This document shows positions 1 to 12,239 of a stretch of DNA of 64,000 bases, one piece after another. This stretch comes from Cyathus striatus (Eukaryota > Basidiomycota > Agaricomycetes > Agaricales > Nidulariaceae). Where the stretch lies: contig JAOVFP010000001.1 in assembly GCA_025738555.1 (NCBI GenBank), forward strand, positions 1 through 64,000, in the 5' to 3' direction. The notes beneath the pieces were generated by a model, which was given only the letters and a program-made list of their open reading frames with translations, was not told the DNA's origin and did not search any database. How positions within the stretch are numbered: position 1 is the stretch's first letter; the number at the start of each line of letters is the position of its first letter. The position numbers were made by a program, and so were the translations under genes.

Positions 1-108
1 AACCCTAACCCTAACCCTAACCCTAACCCTAACCCTAACCCTAACCCTAACCCTAACCCTAACCCTAACCCTAACCCTAACCCTAACCCTAACCCTAACC
101 CTAACCCT
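1..108. repeat. Telomere repeat array, left chromosome end
   Basis: Eighteen perfect tandem copies of AACCCT run from the first base to 108, where the array stops abruptly before TGTACC. This is the C-rich strand of the TTAGGG telomere found in most filamentous fungi, so the window starts at a true chromosome end and everything to the right is subtelomeric. Confidence 0.98.
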
Positions 109-1689
109 TGTACCTCATGTGATTATTAGCTTGAAATTGTACTGCATTCAAGTGCAATGTGTGCAATCAAAACATAGATAGATCTCAAACCTCATACTAT
201 TCCAGTAGCTTGCACACTTCCGTCAATGCAGCAGCTATATTTGCTATCCCAGAAATTTGATGCATGAACACTTGAGTCATTCTCATCTACTTGGAGAAGA
301 TAAACAATACCCTGAGGACTTTGATATGACATTCCAGGAATTAATCTCCAGCCAGTAGAACCCAAGTATTCAGACATTTAGAGGTGATGGAAATATATTA
401 ATCCAGTGAAGCTCATTCTACCACACAGCTGTGAGAACAGTCATTTTGTCCAGTGGACTTGATACATCTATTGCGTAGTATTGCCAACATGAATAGACTT
501 GATCCTATTATGCAGTGTAAGGTGTGCAAACTTAAAAAGCACCATACTCACTACAACATACATATTCGCACTATTTGCCACCCAATATATACAAACTATA
601 TTTTAACTTGCATATTATATGTCAACAAGGATCAGCTTTGTATGTCATTTGATTTTTAGCTGTAAATTGTATCCCAACTGGACCATGGCTTAGATATTAT
701 ATGTCAGCAAGAGTCAGCCTTGTATTTAATGATGTATTTAGCTGGAAATTGTATACCAGCAGGGGTATAGCTTGCATACTATATGTCAGCAAGAATCAGC
801 CTTATATTTCATGAGATATTTGGCTGTAAATTGTATACCAGCAGGGGTATGGCTGGTATTTCATGAGATTTTTAGCTGTAAATTGTATACCAGCAGGGGT
901 ATGGCTTGTATTTCTTGAGATTTTAGGCTGAAAATTGTATACAAGGCAGGGTCTGACTTGCATTTTGATGCATATGGGAGCCATATGTGAGATTTAGATA
1001 GTAAGGCCCCTCTACTCCGGTAATATAGTAAGGGATTGAATGGAGGATGTTGAAGCTGAGGATGATAATCATGTGGGACCGGATGATAAAACTGTTGAGG
1101 ATAAGGAGGTGGATATCCAAAGAAATGCGGTGGTGCATGAGGAGGTGGATAGTAGATGGGATACAGAGGATCAGGATGCCTTCCTGGGGGACCTGGATTG
1201 TGCTGATTAGAGTACTGATGCATAGTTAAACAATGTGTACAGTGTACAACTCACCAGGTGCATACCCACTTTATACACACCTTGTGGCAACACTCAGTGA
1301 ATTACGCTGCTCGTCGTTCCCAACGTTAAGGGACAATCCCCTGCGGACAATAGACAAATTAAAGAAGTACAATGCTTGGAGGCAGCGTCAATTGAAAACT
1401 GGCACCTAGAGTCCTGGTGAGCGTCACCGTTATATTCTCGTTTAGGAATAGCCCTTTGAATCCTACCAGTAACCTGGCTCGGATCATGCTGCCGATGAAA
1501 CTCAGATGTATACTAAAATGTCAAGGGGCTACAACGATAAGCAAAGCACTGTAACGACAGCTTCCCATCTTGTACAATAACATCACGTGATAACTAATGG
1601 AAAAAATCTCATCTCAAAGTTTTCAACCTGAATCGCAATTCATCAACCTCTCCTTCATTCAACTTGCCCAAGTCGCTTACATTCAGATT
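109..1689. other. Subtelomeric sequence without a convincing gene
   Basis: AT-rich sequence between the telomere and the first F-box copy. It holds the tandem repeat at 622-970. On the minus strand, about 1010-1223, there is an open frame rich in Pro, His and Tyr (it starts MHQYSNQHNPGPPGRHP). Its composition is unlike random frames and could be an exon of a decayed subtelomeric gene, but I see no domain and no clear splice partners, so I do not call it a gene. Confidence 0.5.
622..970. repeat. Subtelomeric tandem repeat, about 50-86 bp units
   Basis: Four to five imperfect tandem copies of a unit containing TAGCTGTAAATTGTATACC, AGCAGGGGTATGGCTTG and a TATTTCATGAGAT-like spacer. The first two units are long (about 86 bp, with an extra segment TATATGTCAGCAAGA..CAGCC). 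The later ones are short (about 50-55 bp). A weak copy of the core (TTAGCTTGAAATTGTA) lies at about 127, right next to the telomere. Confidence 0.75.
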
Positions 1690-3511
1690 ATGGATAGGTC
1701 TACAGATGATGTTCCTGAAACGAGAAGTGTCAAACCTGTTATGTGTGTACCCATGACTATTGTATCGTGTTGGCATTAATGTTCACAGCGTTCCACATGT
1801 GAAATGTGATTCCTGTGGCGACAACAGCGGTCCTACATTTTTCTCAACAACCATCGAAGGTCTTTCAGATATCCTAAGCAACCAGTTCATGTCGGATCTT
1901 GATCGACAATCAACTTTGGCTCATATCACTCAGACAGAGGAGAAAATTCTCGAAGTAGATCAGGTGATCTATCTTCTTCAGCAAGTTGTTGCATCGCTTC
2001 AGAATGGAAAGGACCAACTGGAGTTGTTCTGTCATGAAAGTCCAATCTACCTTGGAAGGCATTAAGCCTTTACTCTCGCAATAATGCACTGTAAGATAAT
2101 TGTAAGATAGTACTGAAAGCATTACAATGATACCGCAATTCATGTCTCGGAAGACTATGGAAACATTGAGCCCATTAAATCGGATACATTTGTTCGACAG
2201 ATAACACAGATTTCAAGTTATTGGCGCTCGGTGGCTCTTTCTTGCCCTGAATTATGGTCAAGCATCCGTGTTGACTGTCACGAGGATGATAGAGCAGCAA
2301 CCAACATGATAGAAAGTTTTGTATCGAAGTGTCTCTCACTATCAAAAGAAGTCCCGTTGTCTATCAGTTTCTCGTATAGGCTATCCCATGGATGAAGCGA
2401 TATGATAATATCTGTCTTGAAGCAATTGCAAAGTGTGCACATCGATGGAAAGCACTAGATTTTGACGCAGATTGTCTCTTTCCAGAATTGTCAGCTTTCA
2501 TTCCACTGGGCACTCCACTGCCTATGTTGGAATCACTGGCTGTGAACCGGCTATCTCATTCAATATCCCTTAATCCAATGCCAGCACTGAAATTCCTATG
2601 CGTGGACCGCAATTACTGTTGGGATGACCCTGATATGACGGTCTCCTTTCAATCAGCCCCATTACTGACGAATTTAATAATTAGAAAGACGAATAATATC
2701 CAGAAGAGGTTCATCGACATGCCATGGGAGCAGATAATCCACTTCGGATGTTCGGAAAACGATTTCAAGGAAGAAGAATTCTTCGATATTTTTAACGCGA
2801 TGCCCAATCTCACTTCGCTGAGCTTATTTATAGGGGCCTTTAATTTTCATTGCCAAGTAATACTCCCATCATTGCAGCTACTGTCTATTAAAGAAAATTG
2901 GATGGGCGAAGTTGGACCTAATCATATCCTGGACTTCATCACAGCACCGCAGCTGAGGTCTTTTGTCATGCTATGCAGTTACTTCTCCGCGTCCAGTGTT
3001 ACACAGTTCCTTCGCCGTTCCGGTTGCTCAATCGCGGACCTCACGCTTACAAAGGCGCATTTATATGAAGACTCATCGTGGATGGAGAGCAAGCAGCTAC
3101 AAGATCTGAAAAAGTTGTGTCTACGCGAAACCACTCGTTTTGAATCGTTAGCGAGATACAGCATGCAAGACTTCGCGCATGGAATATTTTGTTTCCGAAG
3201 CTGGAAACATTGGAAGTATCAGATGTTCAAACGATTGACTTAGCTGGTCTGATTGCCATGCTTAAAATTCGCCTTCGACACATTCAACAACACGCAACTG
3301 ATATAGAAGAAGGCAACAACGTATATTACCTAAAATCAGTAACTGTTAAGTTTCCCGGTACTTGCCCCGGGGGGACAGGGAAGAAAGGGGGATTCTCTGG
3401 GTTTGTGCAAAGATTTTCTTTCTTCAGGCCTCGTTCGTGACTCAGGGGTGGGTACTAACGGACGAACTAGTAACGGAAAGTGGGGAGACGTTTTGGGATA
3501 TTTACATGTAG
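1690..3511 (+). pseudogene. F-box protein gene, copy 1, broken
   Basis: A degraded paralogue of the F-box gene at 42872-44677. Exon 1 is 1690-1742 (starts MDRSTDDVPETRS), intron 1 is 1743-1788 (GTGTGT..CACAG), and exon 2 opens with a CDSCG motif and a coiled coil (LDRQSTLAHITQTEEKILEV). The segment at about 2030-2165, where the F-box itself should lie, is replaced by unrelated sequence with stops. The reading frame then resumes (TFVRQITQIS..WRSVALSCPELWS), shifts near 2385, runs as a 283-codon leucine-rich stretch, shifts again near 3190 and once more near 3420. The ancestral stop aligns with 3509-3511. Three or more frameshifts and loss of the F-box make a working product very unlikely. Intact relatives are substrate adaptors of SCF ubiquitin ligases. 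Confidence 0.85.
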
Positions 3512-4445
3512 CCCTTCTGTTGCAGTGCTTACTATATCTACTAGTGTTTGTAGAAACATTTAGTTTGTGTAAATGCCGGTTTATCCTTGGTTATATTGCA
3601 CTAGATTAATGTACTTATACACCTTTTGCGATAGTCGAAGGATTAGGTCTGCTTGTTAAGTAATATTGCGGAGACATTGATTTGTCGTGCTTGATATAAG
3701 TAAAAGGCTGGCGGTGCTAATTGGATTCAGAAAATATTAGGACGACATGCGAGTAGTTAGTCATAGTGGTGTTGAGTAGGTAGACATTAGACATGATGGG
3801 TTCGCAAGTAAGTAGACGCAGAGGAGCTTCAACGATATAAGCCTCTGACTGATCCGGAAGATGAGAATTTTGAACGTTTGAACTTGTAGACCCAGTAAGT
3901 AATACAGTCGTTGATCAACACTTCGCTAAACCCCATTAAGTTGCTATTTCTTGAATATCGTCGCAAGAACATTTTTACAAGTCATAAAAATTTGCAGATA
4001 TATTGATTGTATACATTAGAGCACACATTCAAAATTTTAAGACAGGAGTCCAGGTAGTTCTTGAGTCCCTTCAAAAGTAGGAAGTTTGAGGATTGGCAGA
4101 AGGTGAAGCAAAGACTTGGTAGACGAGCTTGCGTAGAACGCTGAATCAGCAGCTTTAGTCGCCGTGCTTTGTAATCACAGTCGCCACGCGTCATACGGCC
4201 GAATGATTCCTCATCGTTTTTCTCCGCGTCCCTCCTCCGACCACCACCCCGTCTCCCGTCTCCCCGCTTCCATCCTCCTCCCCATCCCCATCCTCGCCTC
4301 GCCCACGCAGGGGGTGCGGCAACTCTCTTTTCTTTCTTATTCTTTAGGCTACTACTCGAGGCTCAGGCTTACCGGGACGATACGGGACAACGTCAACAGA
4401 CACGACACACGACAGCACGCCTAAGCTCTAGGTCACCTCGACACC
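3512..4445. other. Intergenic; Lon promoter region at its right end
   Basis: No coding frame is supported between the F-box pseudogene and the Lon gene. From about 4150 to 4330 the strand becomes strongly pyrimidine-rich (runs of CCTCC, CCCATCCCC), a common promoter and 5'UTR composition in basidiomycetes. The block from about 4150 is also present upstream of the duplicated Lon fragment at 40.4 kb, so it belonged to the Lon transcription unit before the duplication. Confidence 0.5.
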
Positions 4446-7400
4446 ATGCCCATTCCCGGGCTAGGAACAGCTCTACGCAGCACTGTCCTGCGCGGGCTCA
4501 CTACCTCCCGCCTCGCACATGACGCACGGCTAATGCACCGACGCGCTTTCACAGCTTCGTCTGTGGGACTCATGAGCCCCAGCACACGCAACATGCTTCC
4601 TCGCTGGGTCAATGCTTCCGGCAAGAACCTCCCAGACTCTGACGCTGAGGGAAAGGAAAGCGAAACCGAGAAAGATAAGGAGAATGACAGCGAAGAAGGA
4701 AGAAAGATGTCGAAGACGTCGACGAAGGTGACACAGTCAAGAAGGACGAATCTACCCCCTCTTCATCCTCAGCCGAATCCTCCGACACACCCACAGGCGA
4801 ATCCCAAACACCTCCCTCCGACTCCCCCCCAACACCCTCAACCCCCTCCTCACCAGGCTCAATAGCAAAACAATCCGTCCCGCTACACTACCCGCAAGTC
4901 CTCGCCCTCCCCATCGCCCGCCGTCCCCTCTTCCCCGGATTCTACAAAGCAGTCGTCATACGCAACCCCTCCGTCGTCACAGCCCTCAAAGAAATGATGA
5001 AACAAGGCCAACCTTACCTCGGCGCATTCCTCCTCAAGGACCCCAACGCCGACGCGGATATTATTACTGATCTCGACCAAGTCCACCCCGTTGGCGTTTT
5101 CGCGCAGATTACGAGCGTGTTTTCAGCCAAAAATGCCGATGGGGAGGACGGGGAGGGGCTTACTGCCGTTCTGTACCCGCATAGACGGATTAGGATTACC
5201 GAGCTGGTCAAGGCTGGTGACGAGAAGGAAATGGACAGGGAAGAGGCGGAGAAGCCCCAGACGGTTGAGCCGCCTGCGATTCCTACGCCGCCTGCTACAC
5301 CCCCGCCTGAGACTGCGGAGGGAGAGAAGAAGGTTAAGGAGCCTACGCGTATGTTCTCTTCCTTTCTTTCTGCTCGTCTTACTTACGATTAGTACAGCGT
5401 TCGTTCCCACTTCATTCCTACACAAATTCCCCATCTCAATCGTCAACATCGAAAACCTGACAACGCTACCGTACAACAAAGACGACCAGTACATCCGCGC
5501 CTTCATGTCAGAGATTGTATCCGTATTCAAGGACATTGCCCAGCTGAACCCCCTCTTCCGGGATCAAATCACCAACTTCAGCATCAACCAGGTACCTATC
5601 CCCACTCTCACTCGCTCTCCCTCACCACCTGACTAACACACCCCCAGATCGCCTCAAACGTCTTCGACGAGCCAGACAAGCTAGCCGATTTCGCAGCGGC
5701 AGTATCAACAGGCGAAGTCCAAGAACTCCAAGACGTCCTCGAATCCCTCTCCGTCCCGGACCGTCTCCGCAAGTCCCTCCTCGTCATCAAAAAAGAACTC
5801 ATCAACGCCCAGCTCCAATCAAAACTCTCCCGAGACGTCGATTCCAAGATCGCCAAGCGCCAGCGCGAGTACTATCTAATGGAGCAGTTGAAGAATATCA
5901 AGAAGGAACTGGGGATGGAGAGCGATGGGAAGGATAAGCTCATTGAGAAGTTCCGTGAGAGGGCGGCGGCGTTGAAGATGCCTGAGACTGTGAGGAAGGT
6001 ATTTGATGAAGAGTTGGCGAAGTTGCAGGGGTTGGAGCCTGCTGCTAGTGAAGCAAACGTGACGAGGAATTATTTGGATTGGATTACTCAGGTTCGTCCC
6101 CTCCCCTCCCTCTCCCTTGTCGTTTTGTACTGACGCAGCGTAGATCCCTTGGGGCAGACATACCCCCGAGAACTACTCCATCACGCACGCCCAAAAAGTC
6201 CTCGACGAAGACCACTACGGCCTCACAGACGTCAAATCCCGCATTCTCGAGTTCCTTGCTGTAGGCAAACTCCGCGGAACCGTGCAAGGCAAGATCATTT
6301 GCCTCGTCGGCCCTCCTGGCGTTGGCAAAACCTCTATCGGAAAGTCCATCTCTCGCGCCTTAGGGAGACAGTTCTTCCGCTTTTCAGTGGGTGGGTTGAC
6401 GGATGTAGCCGAGATCAAAGGACACCGGAGGACGTACGTCGGTGCGCTCCCAGGCAAGATTATTCAGGCTCTTAAGAGGGTGGGCACGGAGAACCCTTTG
6501 GTGTTGATTGACGAGGTGGATAAGATCGGGAGGGGGCATAATGGCGATCCTGCCAGCGCCTTGTTGGAGATGTTGGATCCGGAGCAGAATGGTGCTTTCC
6601 TTGACCATTAGTGCGTTCTTCCTCCCCTTCTTCGTGTTCGTGTATGCTGATAAGGTGCGTAGCATGGACGTCCCTGTTGACCTCTCTCGCGTCTTGTTCG
6701 TATGTACAGCCAACAACCTCGACACCATCCCTGCCCCGCTGCTCGACCGTATGGAGGTCCTCGAAGTCTCAGGTTACGTCTCAGAAGAGAAGAGCGCCAT
6801 CGCCTCTCGTTACCTCGGCCCTCAAGCTAAGGAGGCCAACGGTCTCGGTAGCGCTGACGTCGTTCTCGACGAAGCCGCTGTTGATATTCTGATCAAGTAC
6901 TACTGCCGTGAAAGTGGTGTTCGTAATTTGAAGAAGCATATCGACAAGGTGTGTTTTGAGATTTGGGTATGGGTTTTGACTGAAGGCGGCCATAGATCTA
7001 TCGCAAAGCTGCGTTGAAGCTCGTCCAGGATCTGGGTGAGGAGACGTTCCCTGAACCCAAAGAAGGCGAGGTTAGCCCAGAGGCTGCAGCTGCCGCCGTC
7101 GAAGGCGAAGCTTCCTCTACAACCACCGCCAAGGACTCAACGTCCAAGTCTACGCCCGAGGAGGAGAAGCCTCAAACAGTACCCAGCACCGAGCCCAAAG
7201 CCAACGAACCGCAAGCCGAATCCACTAGCGCTGAAGACCCCGAGAAGGCCGTGACGACGCAGGAGCGCAAGCCAATGGAGATTCCCGCTGATGTCCACGT
7301 TCGCATTACACCCGACAATCTGAAGGACTATGTTGGCCCACCAGTGTACCAAAAGGACCGGATGTATGCTTCCCCTCCTCCGCCGGGTGTTAGCACTGGT

Positions 7401-8089
7401 CTTGGGTATCTCGGGAATGGGAGTGGTGCGGTTATGCCTATCGAGGCTATTGTACGTTTGCGTCTTTTCTTTTGCGTTGGGTAGTACTGATAGGATTGAT
7501 CGTAGAGTATGCCGGGGAAAGGTGGTCTGCAGCTTACTGGTAAGCTGGGCGAAGTCATCCGGGAGAGCGCGAACATCGGCCTTAGCTGGGTCAAAGCCCA
7601 CGCGTACGACCTCGGTATCACAGAGAGCCCTGATGACCAATTCCTTACCGATCGCGATATTCATGTGCATATGCCTGAAGGTAGCATAGGAAAGGAAGGC
7701 CCCAGCGCGGGAACTGCAATTCTGAGCGCGTTTGTGAGCCTGTTTACGAAAACAAAGATTGATCAGGATATTGGTGGGTGTTTTCTATGTTTTGCATGAA
7801 TGCTGTTGCTTAGCGCCTACGTTACATAGCTATGACTGGGGAGATCTCGCTCGTCGGGCAAGTGCTCCCTGTTGGTGGGCTCAAGGAGAAGATCCTTGCT
7901 GCTCACCGTGCCGGCATCAAGACCATCATCGCCCCTGCAGCCAACCGTCCCGATATCGAGGAGAATGTCCCCGAGAGCGTCAAGACCGGCATTCGATTCG
8001 TATACGTCGAGAATGTAAGGGAAGTGCTAGCGGAAGTGTTCAAAGGTCAGCCTGTTGTCGAGAAGTGGAAGGATACATTAGGCCTTTAG
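4446..8089 (+). CDS. PIM1: Mitochondrial Lon protease (apparent -1 frameshift in leader)
   Basis: ATP-dependent Lon protease, the matrix enzyme that degrades misfolded and oxidised proteins. Eight exons: 4446-5348, 5398-5591, 5648-6091, 6144-6610, 6663-6948, 6996-7451, 7506-7773 and 7830-8089, all GT-AG introns of 47-56 bp. The start gives an Arg-rich mitochondrial presequence ([20 protein letters not shown]). Then come a Ser/Pro/acidic linker, the Lon N-domain ([20 protein letters not shown]), a coiled coil, the AAA+ module with Walker [10 protein letters not shown] and Walker [10 protein letters not shown], a charged insert, and the protease domain with catalytic Ser in GPSAGTA and Lys in VGGLKEK. 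Summed exons are 3278 bp, one base short of 1093 codons: the start frame and the N-domain frame differ by one between about 4688 and 4862, most simply at 4706. This is either a real frameshift or a sequencing error in an AAG-rich run. All downstream catalytic residues are intact. Confidence 0.93.
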
Positions 8090-8731
8090 GCGTTTTTCTG
8101 TGAGGAGAGTGCGGGTAAAGATATCTTTGCTACTCATGGATATTGTACACGACGAGGGCTCCCTCGTCGATTGTGTAACGAGGCATATTCGCGATAGATG
8201 CGGATGACGTAATGCCTCGTTCTGACACGACCACATGCTTGGAGGATCGGTACTCCTCTTTTTATTTCCATGCGCAATATACATCAACTACACAATTACC
8301 CTTAGCACTTATAGTGTATTTTAGATATCTACCAGCCCAACTCATTGATCTGCGTGCTGTGTCCGACTCCCGAGAGCTTTGGTAAAGTTTGGCCCTGGGT
8401 ACCCGTGTATAGCTGTATAGCACTTGTTCTATATTTAGGTATTCGTTTATAGTGTTCGTTCCCTTCTCACAAACAAACTGACAACATGGGCGAAAGCTTT
8501 TTGTTCTCTTTTGGTCAGATGATGGGATGGTATTTCTGGACACAAATACCTGGCTGGCTTCCGCCCAGGATAATTCAGTTGAAGCCTTTCCAAGCAAGGC
8601 TTACCCAAAGTTGCATAATGCTTATCTAGAACTTTGTTTTACACAACACCCTCTTTTGCCCACCCTGCTCCCCACGTTGTTCTATACAGCATAAAACCTG
8701 GCAATTTCACTGAACTGCACTATCAGTTATC
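8090..8731. other. Intergenic, no gene seen
   Basis: Lon 3' flank and the upstream region of the SH3 gene. Short open frames on the minus strand here have no recognisable domain or splice structure. Confidence 0.5.
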
Positions 8732-9706
8732 ATGTCCCGTCATATTCAATCTTACATCAAAGGCCGCGACATGGAAACGACAGAGTCGATGCTTCCAGGC
8801 GCACTCTTACGGTATGGGATCAATCCGGAGGATTGGAGAGAGTACACATTGTTCGTGAGTTACGATGTTTCTGGTAAGAGCGCCTCCTCTACCTATGTCA
8901 GCGCTCGCTCACAGCGATTCAAGGAAACAAAAAGCAAGAGACGTGTTTTGCCTTCAACGAATATCCGTTGCAGCGCTTTCGTAAACTAAAAGACGAGATG
9001 AGGAACCCTGTATTTGTACTCAGGCATGTTGACGATATTCCATCACCTGTTACACGTGCGCGGATGAAAGGTAAATCACGCGAACGACCTGTGTTGGGCA
9101 ATTCCTGCAGCTCGAGTGAAGCGGAGGCACGTCTGCTGCGTACGGAGGACGCATCTTCGTTTGGGATTGCAATATTTCCATACGCCGCTGTGCAGAATGA
9201 TGAACTAGACATCGACTTGTGAGTTTCGCTTATTTCCTTCTTTTCTCTGTTACTGATAATAACATAGAGACGACACGGTTTTAGTTATATCGAAACCTGA
9301 ACCAGGATGGTGGTTAGTGCAGCATCACATACCAGCTGGAGACCGTTCTTCACCGCTTCGGGGACTCGTACCATCCGGATGTTTCCTCGAAACATCGGTT
9401 CCCCCGCTCCATTTCTCGAATTACCGTGCAGACTCGACTTTTACACGCTCACTCACAATACCATTTTCCGACGTTCTCTCCCGATCGAGACGAGTGATCA
9501 TGCTTGCAAACTATACCGCAAGAGATGAAGGAGAACTTACGGTGCTTAAAGAAGAGCTCGTAAACGAATACAAGCGGTACTACAATTGGTCGTACGTCAT
9601 TAAATTGGAGAACGGAGAACGGGGATGGGTGCCGGTACGTACACCATTAACTCTTGAGACATGTCTAACTGAGCGTTAGGGATGGTTGGTTGCATCGAAA
9701 TCGTGA
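8732..9706 (+). CDS. Small protein with two SH3 domains
   Basis: Four exons with consistent phases: 8732-8873, 8924-9218, 9268-9634 and 9680-9706 (831 bp, 276 residues). The first SH3 domain, roughly residues 125-180, reads IFPYAAVQNDELDIDL, then PGWWLVQ and GLVPSGCFLE: the ALYDY-like start, the WW pair and the closing PSxxLE motif. The second, at the C-terminus, reads MLANYTARDEGELTVLKEE, later GERGWVPGWLV. It ends almost at once after the GWVPxW motif, so its last strand is short. The N-terminal 120 residues have no recognised domain. SH3 domains bind proline-rich peptides, so this is probably an adaptor in actin, endocytosis or polarity signalling. That role is inferred from the fold only. 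The last exon is just 27 nt; its junction (CCG|GTACGT..TTAG|GGA) is well supported by restoring the GWVP-GW motif. Confidence 0.8.
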
Positions 9707-10867
9707 TGGTTTTATAAATATGTTATTATCTCCTCATCTACAGTAACATATGCATTCCATTTCGTCTACATTGGAGATTTATGGTTATATTTATCGGAAC
9801 GAGATATCGATCAGATAGGTTACATACAAGTATATGTAACTTTTATATTCGGGAAATTATAGCATGTAAAAACAGGATAAGTATATAGCACATACACATA
9901 TGCGTTGAAATTTACAGCAGATATGATATATACCATTGCTGTAATATATCTACTTCGGTCGTTCATTGCGAGAATTTCGGCAATGCACTCACACGTCATC
10001 TTCAATTAATCAAAGCGCTTGACATACAATGCAAAATAAGCATATAAATAACGCCGCAAGCAGTACTATATATATATATATCTGGCTGCATCGTTTGAAA
10101 ACCTGACCTCGGCCGCGTCTGCGCTCAACAGCAGAATACGTAGGATCTACTTCTAAGATCGATCCGAGCAGAGGCGTTAATAATAAACTCACAGAATGTC
10201 ATTTTGTGCAGCGTTGATGATTTGTACGACGCAAACGTCCGTGGAACAGCCGCCCATGGTCGATCATAGTCATTCACGTTCCCCAGACACATTAATACTA
10301 ATACCGTACTAATCGTACAAAGTACGAATTAAGCTGCTTCTCTGATAGGACGGATCTCAATGCAGTCTACTAAATCTATAGAGCTTCCACATGTTCGTAG
10401 TTGGATGCAGGTGTCGGCTCCTCTAAGTGCGATGGTGCCCGTCGTTGTAACTTGTTTTCACATTCTTGCAGAATTTCCAGTTAACATGCGCTAAAGTAGG
10501 CGATTTCCCATATGCTGCTTCTGTATATATGCTGTTACTCTCATGAAATAATGTGATTATTTGAGATACTTTGTGTATAGTAATGCTACTTGCATTCCTA
10601 GGAACATTATCCCACAGAACCTATCTAAGAGACATCCTGCGCTATAGATCGGGTTGCCCGGCGGTAATCCAAGGGACCTACAAAATGATGCCTTGATTGA
10701 TAAATATCAGCGTTCCTGTGGCTCGTGTGAGTGTTATACACGCATTGAGAAATCCAATCACTGTCCATCAGCTCCTTCCTGGAGAATAAGCGTTCCGGAA
10801 ACGCTGTCATTGGCTGCGCTTTAAAGAGGCCCTCCACATACTACTAGCAACTCGCCTTTTCCGCCCA
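9707..10867. other. Intergenic, no gene seen
   Basis: AT-rich spacer between the SH3 gene and the receptor array. It contains a short (AT)n run at about 10066-10082. No supported coding frame or RNA gene. Confidence 0.5.
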
Positions 10868-12239
10868 ATGGCTGCCGTCACAGGTCTGCCCATCATCGTC
10901 GCTGGTCTCAACCTCGCTGGTAGCCTTTTATCTTTTATTGGTGCTGGGTTTATCATAGCGACTTATATTATTCTACCACGAAAGCGTCATTTCCGACATG
11001 TCCTGATTCTTAATCTTGCCACCGCAGGTTTGAACTCCCTAACTCCGAGTCGAGCAATAATATGCATACGCTGACCGTAGCACAATAGATTGTTTCAATG
11101 CGCTCAACCAATCCATCTCTGGTCTATATATTGTAATTAAGAAGAGGGCCCTTACGGATAGTCGCCTATGCACTACGAATGGTTTCATCGTTCAGTTCAC
11201 AGTTCAGGTTCGCATGAATTTCACAAGCATTTACTAGTACTGGCCTAATTTAATTTGAAGGCTACCGATTGTGCCATACTCGCTATTGCAATCGCCACAG
11301 TATTCAACGTCACTCGATTTAAGCTACAATCGCCGCTTGTTATATGGGATAGAAGTAAAGTAGCACTGGTCACCTTTGGTATATGGCTACTGCCGGCTAT
11401 AACTTGTAAGTTTTGTGATTCTCAACAATTAAGGTATGAGCTGTAATATTTTTATTTGGAAGCTGTTGCTGCGCTTGTAACGCACCGATTTGGGCCTGCG
11501 TCAGGTAGTTGGTATGTCTTTCGTTTAAGTTGACCATGAAAGTATCTGAATTAAAGTAATACATACCAGGTGTTGGATTGTAGCAAACCCTAAGTATCTT
11601 CGATACATTCTAACTCACGGATGGAGATTTGTATTTATTTTCATCGAGGTAAGAATAGTATCAATGCTCCTGTTGTTATAATACTTACTTTAAATTCTAG
11701 ATTGGCCTGTACACATATCTCGTGAGTCGTATCCCGGTCTGAAAGTATATGAAATTAATAGTTAACTCCAGCATTTCTTCCTACGAAAACACTTTCAAAA
11801 TCTTTCCAGGGTGATAAATAATTCCAGCGCGAGCCGAACCCTTACGCAATCTCAAAGCTCAGTGAAAAAAGTAGCATTGGACGAAGGATCTGAAGCCGCC
11901 CTTGTACCTCTACCTATGAAGTCGGTCGTCACAGAGAGAAAACAACAGTGGTATAACGTTGCATCTCATCGCAGCGGCGGTGAGCAACTCGACCCAAGGT
12001 ATAGGTCCATCCAACGAATACTACTTCTAAACGCATACCCGGTCGCGTATATTATACTGTGGATTCCAGGAATAGCCAATCGCCTTGTAGAATTAACTGG
12101 ACACACATCCAAAGTAACGCAAGTGCTACAGGCCTCAACACAATTTGTAGGACTAGCAAATGCATTGACATATGGATGGAACGAGTCGATAGCTAGGCAG
12201 CTCTTTCAGCGATCAGAGTTTGATAGGTACGACGTGTAA
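10868..12239 (+). CDS. Git3/cAMP-receptor-like GPCR, array copy 1
   Basis: Seven-transmembrane receptor of the fungal glucose-sensing Git3/Gpr1 and cAMP-receptor-like class (assignment from topology and C-terminal motifs; ligand unknown). Exons: 10868-11027, 11089-11207, 11261-11405, 11463-11511, 11570-11648, 11701-11721 and 11772-12239 (1041 bp, 346 residues). Approximate helices: TM1 7-33, TM2 43-66, TM3 83-110, TM4 121-141, TM5 172-193, TM6 278-300 (RILLLNAYPVAYIILWIPGI), TM7 315-332 (ASTQFVGLANALTYGWNE). A long, polar third cytoplasmic loop (about 200-275) separates TM5 and TM6. Exons 2-6 have exactly the same lengths (119, 145, 49, 79, 21) as in the two neighbouring copies, which supports the model strongly. 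Likely a plasma-membrane receptor coupling to a heterotrimeric G protein. Confidence 0.85.

Noticed and set aside
1690..3511. Repeat-induced point mutation (RIP) of the duplicated F-box genes
   Set aside because: The damage includes indels and a replaced segment rather than dense C-to-T change, and classical RIP is an ascomycete process.
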